Below are positions 42,391-53,811 of a stretch of DNA of 64,000 bases, in pieces. The position numbers and the translations under genes were made by a program. Positions within the stretch are counted from its first letter, which is position 1. Every line of letters starts with the position of its first letter. The stretch covers positions 4,216,001-4,280,000 of the forward strand of contig JAWZSP010000006.1 in NCBI GenBank assembly GCA_034401135.1, written 5' to 3'. The notes beneath the pieces are model-generated. The model was not told the origin of the DNA and did not search any database. It saw only the letters and a program-made list of their open reading frames with translations. Source of the DNA: Volutella citrinella. Its lineage: Eukaryota; Ascomycota; Sordariomycetes; Hypocreales; Nectriaceae.

Positions 42391-45300
42391 GGCGATGGTG
42401 ACGAAGGCGACTGCTTCAAGAGACTGCAAGACTCAAGAAGAACAAGCATCGAATAGTAGGAATCCCGTCAAACCAAACGAGGTCAGTGACTCATGTGTGC
42501 CAGGCGACGTTTCAACACTACGGCAACTCGGACTATCGTGCTTAACGAGTCCGGCTCCGGGGCAAGACACATGGATGCGACCCATTGTGTGTGCCTGCTG
42601 GCACAAGCACCGCTCTCGCATGCTGACCCAGAAGCTGGAACAGATACTCTGCGCTGGCCTCTCGAGCCTTTCGTCCTATTCTGCGGCATGTTTAGAAGAC
42701 AGCCGGTAAACATTGTCCTTCCCCGCCACGCTCTGGTCTGGTACTACTTGCCGACGTGTGAAACGAGCAACATAAAATGCGGCTGCCTCCAGTCGCTGGA
42801 CCCATCCCAGGGACTGGAAGCCTCTGCATCATGCATGTAGCCTACCTATCCACTGCCTCACAGCTACTCTGATGCGGAGTGAGCGCATCCGCATGCCATC
42901 TCGAACGGGCAGTGCGACCATCAAGTTTCGGCTGCTGGAGGACGGAGGAAACAAAAAGGAAGCTATTGGATGCAAGGAGGACCTGGGCTTTTATCGTTTG
43001 TGATGGATCGCCTGTCGAGTTCCATGGACCTAGACCTGGGCTTCACGACGATATCGGTGTAGGAGGCGGAGCGACTGTATGGAGCTCGAGGAAATGGGGC
43101 TGCGTGCGGTCACCTCCTTCGACAGAGCTCGCCCGAGGGGCACTTGCTGACCAATTCTGGATGCATCAACGCAAAGACAATCAGGGGCCGATTACGGAGT
43201 ATGCTGTTCTGGGTGGCACAGCGCGGCACGGGACTGCGGTCTGGCCCTGATGTAATTCAAGTCAGCGGTCCCAGACCCCAGTGTTGGACGATTTCAGTAA
43301 TCGCCGGCACTTTTTTAATTTGAAGACGGGGCGGACCAGGAGGAGGCTTCAGTGACAACAAGTACCCCAGCATCTCGCACGCAGCGGCGCACTGTAGGGA
43401 AGCTAGGATTGGACACATGCTCCGGTTCTAGGGCCTGGAGGCTGGACCATTCGGGTGTGTTGATGACGACGCAGGTAGAGCTGGGCGGTCATGAGGGAGA
43501 GGCGGGGCAGAGCTTCATCCGTACTCCGTAGATGAGATGAGTTCCGGGCTACGGACGGAGACCTGAGGGAATTCCACCGATGCGGGAATTGGCTCGGACG
43601 AGACGGTTTCCAACGTGGTCGAAGAAGTCTAGAAGCAGGCTTGGCAGGGAGCCTGAGGTAGGCTATCCGTCCGGACCGGCATGCAGGCACAGCCACATAA
43701 TGACCAGGTAGAGACGACGGGATGGCCACTTGTTCGAGGACGGCTTCCTCCCTTGGCATCGATGGCTTGGCTTCCATGGGACAGGGCTGAGGGTCCATGG
43801 CCCATGAACTCCATGGAGTTGGTCGACTCACGCTCCCGTGTTTAAGGCGCCCTTGGCACTACCTTGCTCGGGACGTCTGGACGAATAAAGGATGACTCGG
43901 TCGGAATGTTAGTGATGGAGATCAGGTTCGACCAGCAATGGACACCGACAGTGGTGCCTGATCTGACCAACATCCAGCATGGCAGCAGCGGGTGGCGGTG
44001 CAATGTTAGTGTCGCAGGAGTGTGGGAACAAGCAAACACCCTGGCAATCAATCACTGCTAGCTGGCCGTTGCTTCAACGTGATGTGCCTGGACGTGGAGA
44101 GAGCTTCCGGCTGCTTCCTCAAAGGGCACCTCATGTACGTACGGAGCTACACAGAGCAATCCGCACCGTAACGTCCCGCATCTGTCCATCCCGTCCCAAC
44201 TCGGGCTCGGGCCTATGCCGGGAAATTGGGGATGACTTTTTGGAGGCGTTTGGCCACCCCGTAATGATGACGGCGAAAATCTTAGGCGAGACGGGACTGA
44301 CTGCGCCGCTGCAACACGGGCGGCGACCACCATCTGAGCGCTAGTGGGCAATCAGCGGCCACTGTCGATCGACCCAACTGGGCAAGGCCGGATTCTAGCC
44401 GTTGGTTGTCTCGTATCTCCGGATGCGACCAGGGGGATGCGCCAAGCAGACGAGCCCAGAGAACGGAGGACAGTGCAGGCAGAAGCATAAGGGGGAAGCC
44501 AAGGAGAAATGGGCCCGGGGGAATACAGTGTCCATAGAACGGTGGACTTTGAGCGCTAGAAATCACGATGTTGCTGCTTGTCTGCATTTGTCACTTGAGC
44601 GCCACCATGCGTTATCTGACTGGCGCTTGATTTCTTATTTTAAATTAGGACCCAGATTCTGGGAAACGGGGGGGAGGGAGAGGAGAAGTCAGGGAAAGAA
44701 GGCAGGGAGGGAGGCGGTGCTATGCCTACTTGGTCGAGCCAACCGCAGCCTCATCTCAGTGTGCTGTTAGTGTTGTATGCACTGTACCATATACGCCATG
44801 GTCAATCACGCAGGGGGAATGATAGGAATCGACATGACTAGCGAGGCGACTAGGAAGCAAACCACCATAGATATCGCACGCATCAGAGGCATCGTCAATA
44901 TGGGACATGGGATGGCAGTGACCCACAGAAAAGGGTTGATGCGCCTGGCTCGGACTTTCTGTCAGGAAATGCGATGGGGTAGGGGAAGCACAGTAATATT
45001 ACGGACCCCGCACCGGATTGGCTGAGGTGGATGGCCACGCCCAGGGGGAGGCCCCGTTTGGCCAGGGGTGTCGGCAGGGCCCGTACTGATACGGCCTGGC
45101 ATTGGCCAGCCTACGTAGGCGAGCCCTATCCTCTGCAGGATTTGGCTGATCAGGTAGACGAGCTGCCCTATGAGTTTCGACACGGAGGCAGGAGGATTCC
45201 TGCGCCATGGCCCCCCGCGAGTCCCCGCGCAACAACTGGACGCTGGACGGGGCACAGGTGAGGCATGGGTGAGGCAGCGGTGGTGGGCCTGGGGGATTTG

Positions 45301-46090
45301 GCACTGTGCCTGGATATCGCTGCTTGCGGCGGTCGTCTATTTGATTAGGCCGTCGTTTGCGACGACAGATTGGACAGTACTAATAAACTGCAGCCAAGTT
45401 CGGCCCCAAGGACGAGACAGCGGCAGGATTCAGAGGATGCCGCACGCTTAATCCAAAGCCACTGGCTTATCGTCAGCTTGATGGCTCAGACGCTCATTCG
45501 GCCACACCATGGATGCACCATGTGGCAATATGGCGAGTAGCGCCAAGGGAGGATTGGGGGGCTGTCGGCTAATTGGGGGCGCTATGGGAAGCATCAGCAC
45601 AGCAGGTTTGTTTGGTTGAGCTGTCTGGTGCTTGTAGTTTGTACTGTACTGCACCGTGCCTGCCCGTCCCGCACCGTACTGTACGACCACACATGGCAAT
45701 TTGATGGCACATGGGTGGGATGAGACATGCCCCCTTGCGGCTTCCTTTTTAGCCTTTTTTTACTGAGCCTGTCTCCTTCCCGGCCTTCCCATTGCGGATC
45801 TTTTAACTGTTCCTTCTCCCGCCAAGCGCGCGCCGAGTGCCTGGTTCGGCTTGATTTGCTTCGTATCGTCTTGCATCGCAGTCTCTTGCATCGCATCGAT
45901 CGCAGTCCGTTCGTTCGTTCTTTACCCGCACGCCCGCCGCTCGCTCTGCGCCTCTGCCTCTGCCTCTGCTTCCGTCCCTGACACCTGCTTCTACCTCCCC
46001 TCCCTTCCCCTCCCCCACCACTCACTCCTCCCTTTGCTCGCTTCCGCTGCCAAGCCAGTCATCCCTCGCTCGCCGCCTCTCCGGCTGTCC

Positions 46091-47647
46091 ATGTCGACCG
46101 CTCCCACGCCTCTAGTCAAGATGGCGACGGACTGGGCTTGGGTCCGCGAGACCCTCAGCCGCCACGCCAACTCGCGCTCCCAACGAGCAAACACCCGCCT
46201 CCGCATCCTGCTCGGCACAGGCCTCATTCTAGTACTCCTCGTCCTCGGCTTCCACCTGGGCGGTTCCCACCTGCCGTCTGTTTCCTCGTCTGGAAAGCAC
46301 GCCGACGAGTCCCATCCGCCCGTCGTCCCCCAACCGGGTTCCCAACCTGCCGCTGATGGACCCGACGACGAGCCTCCCATTCCCTCCGCCTCCGCCGCCT
46401 CCGAGCCCGTCGACGACCACCATGACGAGCACACCGACGACCACCTGGGCCATCCTGACGCCGTGGCTGAACCTGCGCCGACGTACACCTTGAAGGCCTG
46501 GGCACCTCCCGAGATGGACGCCCTGATTCATGGCACCAAGGCCTCGGTCGGAATCAAGAAGAAGCCCGAGTATGCCCTCGATCCCTTCCCCCACTCGCCC
46601 ATGGCCGAGGAGCCCAAGGACGACGGCAAGCAGCGCCCGTGGCTCGGGGCCGTTATCTGCTCCGCCTTCGACATTAAGCGCCGCATGCTCATCCGTTACA
46701 CCTGGATGAAGATTTTCAAGAATGTCCCCATGGACAAGCGATTCGTCATTTCCAACCCCGGGCCCATGTGGACCGAGGTCATCCAGCAGGAGAACCGCAC
46801 CTATGGCGACATGATTGTGCTGGACCACCTGCCGGAAGACGATTTCACCGCCAACACGGTCAAGACTGTCGAGTTCTATCGCTGGCTGGTCAACAACAGC
46901 ACCAAGAAGTACGAGTTTGTATCGAAGATGGACACGGACCTCTTTGTCAATGCGCAGGGATACTACGACCGTCAGCTCAAGCCCCGCCTGGAAAAGGTGT
47001 CGAGCTCGGATGACACCCTGCGGGCCGCCGTCAACCACACCATCGTGGGTCAGTTTTACTACGACGGCTATCACAAGACGTCGTTCCCCCACGGCGCCAT
47101 TTACACCGTCACCTGGGACATTGTCGAGCTGCTGCCCCGGCTGCAGGACAAGTATCACGTTATTGCCGGCGAGGACGTGACCATGGCCTGGCTGCTGATG
47201 AAGGCCCACCAGAAGGTCACCATGGCCGTCCTCACCGAGGCCGAGAAGTTTGAGTGGGACCGAAAGGACACCCGACCTGGCGTCAAGGGGGGCTCACCCT
47301 GGGCGCGCAACAAGACGGACCTCACCTCCCACTGGCACGGCCTCAACTACCCCGACGCGCTGGCGATCCACCAGCTCAAGAAGGACGAGGACTGGCTCAA
47401 CGTGGCCAATTGCTTCGACGAGAATGGCATGTTGGAGCCGCCATCGGAGCCCGAGAAGCCGCCCCCCAAGGACGATGACAAGCCCGGCTACCCCCGGCCA
47501 TGGTTCTACGACATCCCCGCCGACTTCTGGGAGGTCGACTACGACGGCACGATGCTCTGCAACGGCGTGTGGAAGCTGGAGCCCGGCGTCGACAAGAACA
47601 TGAAGAAGAAGGGCGACGACAAGAAGGCCGACCACAAGCGTCGATAA
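46091..47647 (+). CDS. Type II membrane glycosyltransferase, GT31/galactosyltransferase-like
   Basis: 518 aa when started at ATG 46091 (a second Met lies 10 codons on). A longer frame opens at 45851, but that part is Ser/Cys-rich, pyrimidine-driven and unlike protein. A short basic cytoplasmic end precedes the signal anchor ILLGTGLILVLLVLGFHLGG (about 39-58). A Pro/Asp/His-rich stem follows to about 165. The catalytic domain contains the sequence RRMLIRYTWMKIF, typical of beta-1,3-galactosyltransferase-like enzymes, the DXD site KMDTDLF (about 281-283, nucleotide-sugar and Mn2+ binding), YCDGYHKTSFPHGAIYT-type loop (here FYYDGYHKTSF), and AGEDVTMAWLL with the acidic pair. Expected in the Golgi. 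The C-terminus is Lys-rich. Confidence 0.85.
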   Translation: MSTAPTPLVKMATDWAWVRETLSRHANSRSQRANTRLRILLGTGLILVLLVLGFHLGGSHLPSVSSSGKHADESHPPVVPQPGSQPAADGPDDEPPIPSASAASEPVDDHHDEHTDDHLGHPDAVAEPAPTYTLKAWAPPEMDALIHGTKASVGIKKKPEYALDPFPHSPMAEEPKDDGKQRPWLGAVICSAFDIKRRMLIRYTWMKIFKNVPMDKRFVISNPGPMWTEVIQQENRTYGDMIVLDHLPEDDFTANTVKTVEFYRWLVNNSTKKYEFVSKMDTDLFVNAQGYYDRQLKPRLEKVSSSDDTLRAAVNHTIVGQFYYDGYHKTSFPHGAIYTVTWDIVELLPRLQDKYHVIAGEDVTMAWLLMKAHQKVTMAVLTEAEKFEWDRKDTRPGVKGGSPWARNKTDLTSHWHGLNYPDALAIHQLKKDEDWLNVANCFDENGMLEPPSEPEKPPPKDDDKPGYPRPWFYDIPADFWEVDYDGTMLCNGVWKLEPGVDKNMKKKGDDKKADHKRR

Positions 47648-48048
47648 TGCAATGAACAAAGAGAACCACGCGGCCACGGAATGGAAACCGGGTTAGAAAA
47701 GAGGGTTTATGAACACACAGTTGTACAAAACTATGCTTTACAGGCGCATTACAGGAGTAACTGGGGGCCCTTGTTTTTTGTGTTGTTTTTTGGTGGTTTC
47801 TTCTTCAAGCCAGATATGTACTTTGGTTATACTACTTTCCCCCTGGAGTACGACTTGGGCCCCCGGCTAGATTTGCTTACGAAAGAGAGACCATGTTCGC
47901 GGGCATAGAACAACGCAACGAATCAATACAGACAATAATCTGAAGCGGCTAGGGCTACAACGTGAAGCTGAATACAACTGACAGATGCTACGGACGCGAG
48001 CTAATTGCAACAGACAGCCAGGACCTAGGGTACATGATAACAGGGCAT
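47648..48048. other. Convergent intergenic region
   Basis: 3' regions of the GT31-like gene and the dioxygenase. A T/G-rich tract lies near 47775-47800. No gene is seen. Confidence 0.45.
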
Positions 48049-49176
48049 TCAAGCAACCTCGCCAGTTACGTACGGGATACCCGTCAGCTGAAACCCCCTC
48101 TCGTTGAGGACCGGGGCCTTTCTCGGCCTCCTGGTGTTGTAGGGACACGGCTTGCCGTCGCGGTTGACGGGCAGCTCGACGACATTCAGAGCGTTGGGCC
48201 AGTGGGTGGTGCTCTTGAGGTTCCTGAAGGCGTCAACCTTCTTGACCAGCTCCTCCTTGGAGGCATCGACAACGGGCATATAGCACGTGTAGATGCAGAA
48301 GCGAGGGCTCGTGCCGGTCGGACTGAGGTTGTAGTGCGGCGCACGGCTGTCCCACAGAAGCAGATCGCCGGGCTCGGCGTTGATCTTTACCCACTCGCAG
48401 CCCTTGTCGGCGAGCCACTTCATGCCGCGGTCGGTGAAGCCATACCACTCCTTTGTCCAGGCCCAGATGCGGTCGGGCTCGTCGGCGAACTCGCGGTGGA
48501 ACTCCTGGCTGAGGTGGTATGCGCCCTTGCAGACGATGAGGCCGCCGTCGCTGTCGGAGTTGGGCAGCAGGTTGACGAGGCCCTGGAGGCAGCGGAACTC
48601 GTGCTTGGTCGGGTCCTGGTCCTGGTGCGGCCAGGGCGTGTTGGGCTTGACGTCTGCGCGGTTGGGGAAGGCCATGTTGACGCCGTCAAAAGAGACGATG
48701 AGGTCCTTCGTGTCGTAGACCTTCTCAAAGGCCTCGATGACGCCGGGCTCCTGGCGAACGTCCCAGGCGAACTGCTCGTGGGCGACGCCGTAGCCGAGAC
48801 ACATGCCCTTTTCGTTGATGACGGGCATGTTGGCCTCCTTGACGGTGGACGGGTCGTCGCGCTTGAAGCCGAGGCCGCCCGCGCTGTTGAGGTCAGTAAT
48901 GCGCTGTACAGATGATGGTGGTGATGCTTACAAGGTCTCTAGGTAAGTCATGATGTCGCTGGCGTACTGGTCGGCGCGGTCCCGGGGGATGGCGCCCTTG
49001 ACGACGACGTAGCCGTCGCGGACGAGGTCATCGCGCCAGTCGCCGTACGTGACGCCCTCCTGAGCGAACAGCTTGTCTGGGCCTGCGGGCCGGGCCCCCA
49101 AGGGCTGCTTGGTCTCCTTGGCGGCGGGGGGAGGAACAGCAGTGGCTGAGGCGGTTGCGTTGTTGTCCGCAGTCAT
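48049..49176 (-). CDS. Phytanoyl-CoA dioxygenase (PhyH) family protein
   Basis: Exons 48932-49176 and 48049-48883 give 359 aa. The GTAAGC donor with the CAACAG acceptor joins YLETF to AGGLGFKRDD in phase, whereas the nearer TGTACAG acceptor would break the frame. This is an Fe(II)/2-oxoglutarate oxygenase fold. The facial triad is visible as HQDQD (His and Asp, about residue 180) and the distal His in LLLWDSRAPHYN (about 265). SPRFCIYTCYMP follows, where an Arg binds 2-oxoglutarate. The Ala/Pro/Thr-rich N-terminus (residues 1-35) has no targeting signal I would trust. It hydroxylates an unknown small molecule. The gene is divergent from the CocE-like hydrolase, suggesting a shared pathway. 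Confidence 0.87.
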
Positions 49177-49713
49177 GATGGATGTGTGATGGTGGTGGAC
49201 GTGCTTAAGGCTGTCTTGGGGATTGTGGATGTCCCAAGGCCCGACCAAACCTCTCTTTTATCATGGCCACCTCGTCTCTTACACCACAAGTCCTACAGAC
49301 GTCGTTCCACCCCTGCCGGCTCCGTTGCGCCAGAATCCGGGGTGCATTGGCTTGGTTCTCAAGTTCCCGACTCCTCCCCCACATCGGGTCGCTTCGGTTC
49401 GGCATCTGATGGCAGCGGTTCTGATGACGTCGCCCCCCCTTCACCCACTTGCCGAACCGTAGGCTCGGTATCCTGCGAGCCCCAAAGTCCCTAGGATCGC
49501 ATGGGACGGGCGGGAAGTAATGCCATCGGGCGGTAGTCTTCGGATCGGAGCGAGTGCCCTGGTTGATCCCGGTCCGGGGGGGAATCTTAATTCGACGTTG
49601 TTTAAATGGCCATCATCGCGACTGGGGTACGACAACCGCCCACGCAAAAGAGACTCAAGATTGCCCACCACAATAGTGTCACACCCGCCATAAGACATTG
49701 CCGCGCGTACAAG
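49177..49713. promoter_or_regulatory. Divergent promoter of dioxygenase and hydrolase
   Basis: About 540 bases separate two opposed start codons, so both promoters share this space. An upstream in-frame ATG at 49606 would extend the hydrolase by 36 residues of non-conserved, basic sequence. Confidence 0.5.
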
Positions 49714-51480
49714 ATGGAGACGCCCTTTACCGTGCCAATCGAGACATTGTCTCACCCCGTTGTCGGGCGTGCCGGATACATTGGCCTGAAGCCCAAGTCG
49801 GAAACGTTACCCAAGGGCTACACGCACCCTCAACATCCCACGGCCCGGCCTCTGCCCTGCGACATTCAATTGGACCAAGACATCTCCATTCCGATGCGAG
49901 ATGGCGTCATCCTGTACGCCGATGTCTACCGTCCCGTCGGCTCTGATGAGAAAGTGCCAGCAATAATCTGCTGGTCGCCTTTTGGCAAGAAGTTCAATGG
50001 CATCTCTTCCTTGGGTGTCATGACCCCGTGGAACCTGGGGATTCCAGATGGCACTCTCTCGGGACTGGAAAAGTTCGAGGCCCCGGATCCTGCCGACTGG
50101 GTGCCCCGTGGATATGCCATCGTCAACGTCGACACGCGAGGCTGCGGAGACAGCGAGGGCGTCATGTGCATCATGGGAAACCAGGAGGCCGAGGATGGCT
50201 ACGACACGATTGAGCACATTGCCAAGCAAGAATGGTGCAACGGCGCCGTTGGCCTTGCCGGAAACTCGCACCTCGCCATTGCAATGTGGTTCATCGCCGC
50301 TCTCCAGCCGCCGAGCCTGAAGGCCATCGCCCCGTGGGAGGGCTGCGGAGACTTATACCGCGAGCAGTTTGCGCGCGGCGGCATCTACGCCGGCGACATG
50401 TTCGACCACCTGATTGTCAAGCACATGCTGCAGGGGCACCGTGGCCTGGAGAGCTTCCGCGAGATGTTCAAGCAGCACCCGCTGGCTAACAGCTGGTGGA
50501 ACGATAAGCGGCCCGACATGAAGAAGATCAACGTGCCGACGTACATTACCGGCACGTGGACGAACACGATGCACGGCATGGGCGCCCTCCGCGGCTGGCT
50601 CGAGGTTGCGACGGCCGACAAGTGGCTCCGCTGGCACTCGACGCAGGAGTGGTATGACTTGTGGGGGAACGCAGAGTCGAGGGAGGAGCTGTTCCAGTTC
50701 TTTGATCGGTATCTAAAGGGCGTCGACAACGAGTGGGAGGCGACGCCGCGCATCAGGATGGCCGTCTTGCGCTTCGGCAAAAAGGTGCCGCAGAGCTATG
50801 ATGGCATCGTCGAGAATGAGTTCCCTCCCGCGAGGACCCAGTACAAGAAGGCCTACCTGGCGGCCAACGGAGCTCTAAGCATCGACAAAGTCCCCGACAG
50901 CAGCGGAGAGCTGTCATACAATTCCCAGACTGCAGACAGTGTTAGCTTTACACACGTCTTCTCCGAGACGACGACGCTCCTGGGCATCCCACGAGCTGTC
51001 TTGTGCATGTCATGCCCCGACCACAACGACATGGACGTCTACGTCACCATCGAAAAGCTCGACAAGAACGGCACCCAGATGAAGAACCTCAATATCCCGT
51101 GGGACAAGATCCCCGTCTCGTCGTTTGACGAATTCACGCCCGAGCAGGAGACAGAGGTGGTGCTGTACAAGGGCCCGATGGGCGTGCTGCGGGCGTCGCA
51201 CCGCGAGATTGACGCATCGAGGAGCATGCACCCCAACTGGCCGTTCCACCCGCACGAAAGGGAGGACAAGGTCGAGCCGGGGACGGTGGTTAGGCTGGAC
51301 ATTGGCATCTGGGGAATGGGCATCGAGTATGAGGCGGGCGAGGCGATTCGGGTTGTTGTTAGTGGGCGGAGTCGCTCCGTTAGTCATTTCGGGACGGATG
51401 AGCATGTGCAGAATGTTGGCGAGCACAAGGTGCACGTTGGAGGGGAGTATGCTAGCCATGTCATCCTGCCGTTTGTGTGA
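49714..51480 (+). CDS. CocE/NonD-family (X-Pro dipeptidyl-peptidase S15-like) hydrolase
   Basis: 588 aa from ATG at 49714 (AAGATGGAG). The alpha/beta-hydrolase N-terminal part reads DISIPMRDGVILYADVYRP, then GYAIVNVDTRGCGDSEG, then the nucleophile elbow GNSHLAIAMW with Ser. The domain continues with YITGTWTNTMHG, near the expected acid/His region. A C-terminal jelly-roll follows: SCPDHNDMDVYVTIEKLDKNG, RASHREIDASRSMHP and EAGEAIRVVVSG. The family includes cocaine esterase, cephalosporin acylases and dipeptidyl peptidases that cleave esters or amides. No signal peptide, so cytosolic. It is divergently paired with the PhyH-like oxygenase; the substrate is unknown. Confidence 0.88.
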   Translation: METPFTVPIETLSHPVVGRAGYIGLKPKSETLPKGYTHPQHPTARPLPCDIQLDQDISIPMRDGVILYADVYRPVGSDEKVPAIICWSPFGKKFNGISSLGVMTPWNLGIPDGTLSGLEKFEAPDPADWVPRGYAIVNVDTRGCGDSEGVMCIMGNQEAEDGYDTIEHIAKQEWCNGAVGLAGNSHLAIAMWFIAALQPPSLKAIAPWEGCGDLYREQFARGGIYAGDMFDHLIVKHMLQGHRGLESFREMFKQHPLANSWWNDKRPDMKKINVPTYITGTWTNTMHGMGALRGWLEVATADKWLRWHSTQEWYDLWGNAESREELFQFFDRYLKGVDNEWEATPRIRMAVLRFGKKVPQSYDGIVENEFPPARTQYKKAYLAANGALSIDKVPDSSGELSYNSQTADSVSFTHVFSETTTLLGIPRAVLCMSCPDHNDMDVYVTIEKLDKNGTQMKNLNIPWDKIPVSSFDEFTPEQETEVVLYKGPMGVLRASHREIDASRSMHPNWPFHPHEREDKVEPGTVVRLDIGIWGMGIEYEAGEAIRVVVSGRSRSVSHFGTDEHVQNVGEHKVHVGGEYASHVILPFV

Positions 51481-52749
51481 GGTAGATGTCAACTTGATAG
51501 GCCTGTATAGACTGTGTTCTGCGCATTGCGATGTTGATTCAAACCCCAGACTGGCCCATCTGCAACCTACAAGCCTGGGAAAGATGTAGAATGAGAGTCA
51601 ACCATGGATGCCGAGTATAACGGGTTTGGCATTTGAAAGGCTGCTGAAAGCAAGGCAGAACAAAGAGTGAAGGTGGAACGCACCATCTCAAGTCTTTCTA
51701 TTCATCATGTGACAGTCGAATGCTGCCGCGTATAAGATCTAGAGTCCCACGAGATGAAGGATCGACTTGACAGGTCATGGGCGAGGTCCACCTTGATAAA
51801 GGCCGGCCCACTGCTCTCTGGTATGAGTGCGGACATAACAAGACAAACCGAGGCCAAGCCCGAGGATGGGGGACTCCAGACTGGAGCGAAAGCGTAACCA
51901 GCTGGTCGGCCAAGAGTCGTGTGCTTGGAGCAGATGCCTTGTGATAGGTGGAATTAAGCGCGACGGGCCTACCAACCGAGAGATACACGCACAAGACTAC
52001 CAAAAACTGACGCTTAGAAACCACTTCTCGGATGTCCGGCCGCCAAGCAGCCGCGCCAAGCATCCTTCAACACACGACTCCAGCGTCCAGTGGTCGAAAT
52101 GGCGATAGGTATCCATCAACTCGGTAATTAAAGCACAGTTTTGCCGTGTAATGACAACGTCAGCGCGTGCACGTCTCCAGAGCCAAGCCGTGGTAGAGGC
52201 CCCGAGTTGATGGTCATGGAGAAGCGCGGCCAGGAACTCGGCACATCGCCAAGACATATAATTTAACCAGGCCATGACGCACCACGAGAGCGTGACGACC
52301 GCAACAGAGGGGCAGTCTGGCTCTGTCGTTCCTTGTTATTTTCCGTGAGCCACACCTTAACTTTAATCCAATCTTTAATTCGGCGACCCAGTTCCAAGGG
52401 AAGTGGGTGGACACGGCAGACCTTGGCGGCGTCTCGGATTGATCGACTGCCAATGAGGAGAGACAATGCATTGGAGGTTGGGCTTAGAAGTGGTGGGTAG
52501 GTGGTTCGTGGTGGACTTTGGAGAGCACGGTGTACGGTATCAGCGAGTTGTCCGTGATTGTGGTGGAGTACACGCGTATAGTATCCGTAATGTCGCATTT
52601 ATATATCTTCGGTTCACGTTTGACAGCTCGACGCACTTGAATATCACACTCATTCTTACATTCGTTCCTTTCAACTACTTGGCACCTTTCCGGGACTGGA
52701 TCCCTACATCTTAACCACGCTCCTTTCAACACCAACACACACCGTCACC
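51481..52749. promoter_or_regulatory. Intergenic with pectate lyase promoter
   Basis: About 1.27 kb without a gene. TATATAT at 52600-52606 lies about 145 bases before the pectate lyase start and is followed by a C/A-rich leader. Confidence 0.45.
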
Positions 52750-53811
52750 ATGAAGTTCTCCGGCCTCCTCAACCTCGCCCTCGCCAGCTTCGCCGCGGCT
52801 GTCCCCACGCCCACGGTCAACGAGGACGGCACCGCGGTCCTGGCCAAGCGCGCCTCCATCACCGAGGTCTGCACCATCGGCTATGCCAGCACCAACGGTG
52901 GCACGTCCGGCGGCAAGGGCGGCTCGACCACGACCGTCTCGTCGCTGGCGCAGTTCACCAAGGCGGCTGACTCGGACACCAAGCTCGTCATCTACGTCAA
53001 GGGCACCATCAAGGGCAGCGCCCGCATCAAGGTCGGCTCGAACAAGACCATTGTCGGCGCCGCGGGCTCGGTGCTCGAGGGCGTCGGCCTGCACATCACG
53101 GCGGCCAAGAACGTCATCGTCCGCAACCTGCGCATCGCCAAGGTCAAGGCCGACGCCGGCGATGCCATCAACGTCCGCGGCTCGAAAAACGTCTGGATCG
53201 ACCACGTGGATGTGTCGTCTGACCTCACCAGCGGCAAGGACTATTACGACGGGCTGATTGACGTCAACCACGGCTCCGACTGGGTCACAATCTCCAACTC
53301 GTTCCTCCACGACCACGTAAGCTACCTGATACTCCTGATTCGCACCACTATATGTAGCAATACTAACACCCTCTAGTGGAAGACGTCCCTTGTCGGCCAC
53401 TCAGACAGCAACTCGGGCGAGGACAAGGGCAAGCTGCACGTCACCTACGCCAACAACTACTGGTTCAACGTCAACTCGCGCAACCCGTCTGTCCGCTTCG
53501 GCACCGTCCACATCTACAACAACTACTACCTCTCCGTCGGCTCCACGGGCGTAAACACCCGCATGGGCGCCGACGTGCGCGTCGAGTCGACCGTCTTCGA
53601 GGACGCCAACGGCAAGAAGGTCCTCCTCAGCGCCGACTCCAAGCAGACGGGCACCGCTACCGTCAGCGACGTCTCGTACGGCGGCGGCGAGAACGCGGCG
53701 CCCCAGGGCAGCTTTGGTTCTAGCAAGGTTCCCTACAAGTACGAGCTGTACGGAAAGGCCAGCGTCAAGAGCAAGGTCTACGGCGTGGCTGGCCAGACTC
53801 TGCGTCTTTAG
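52750..53811 (+). CDS. Secreted pectate lyase, polysaccharide lyase family 1
   Basis: Exons 52750-53316 and 53377-53811 (GTAAGC...CTCTAG intron, phase 0) give 333 aa. The signal peptide MKFSGLLNLALASFAAAVP is followed by a short propeptide ending in KR. The parallel beta-helix is evident from repeated hydrophobic/Asn ladders. The family motif NVWIDHVDVSSD sits near 155; the Asp of the DYYDGLIDV strand and the SFLHDHWKTSLVGHSD block follow. VNSRNPSVRFGTVHIYNNYY carries the catalytic Arg. It cleaves de-esterified polygalacturonate by beta-elimination using Ca2+, outside the cell. This is a standard plant-cell-wall enzyme of saprotrophs and pathogens. Confidence 0.95.

Larger units (their letters stand above)
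39130..46090. other. Gene-poor stretch of about 7 kb
   Basis: No intact gene could be supported. The first 0.6 kb is the monooxygenase promoter, and the last 0.4 kb is a pyrimidine-rich promoter of the GT31-like gene, including a CTCTGC repeat at about 45950-45970. 41200-42000 is notably AT-rich and holds possible gene relics (listed separately). 42800-45700 is GC-richer with many short overlapping frames lacking known motifs. Confidence 0.5.

Noticed and set aside
46229..47209. 326-codon minus-strand frame opposite the GT31-like gene
   Set aside because: Low-complexity Val/Gly/Asp/His composition typical of antisense GC-rich coding DNA; the plus strand has the signal anchor and DXD motif.
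47962..48915. 317-codon plus-strand frame opposite the dioxygenase
   Set aside because: Same antisense artefact; the Fe(II) ligands and 2-oxoglutarate site are on the minus strand.
52726..53400. 224-codon minus-strand frame opposite the pectate lyase
   Set aside because: Asp/Val/Ala-rich antisense shadow with no motif.
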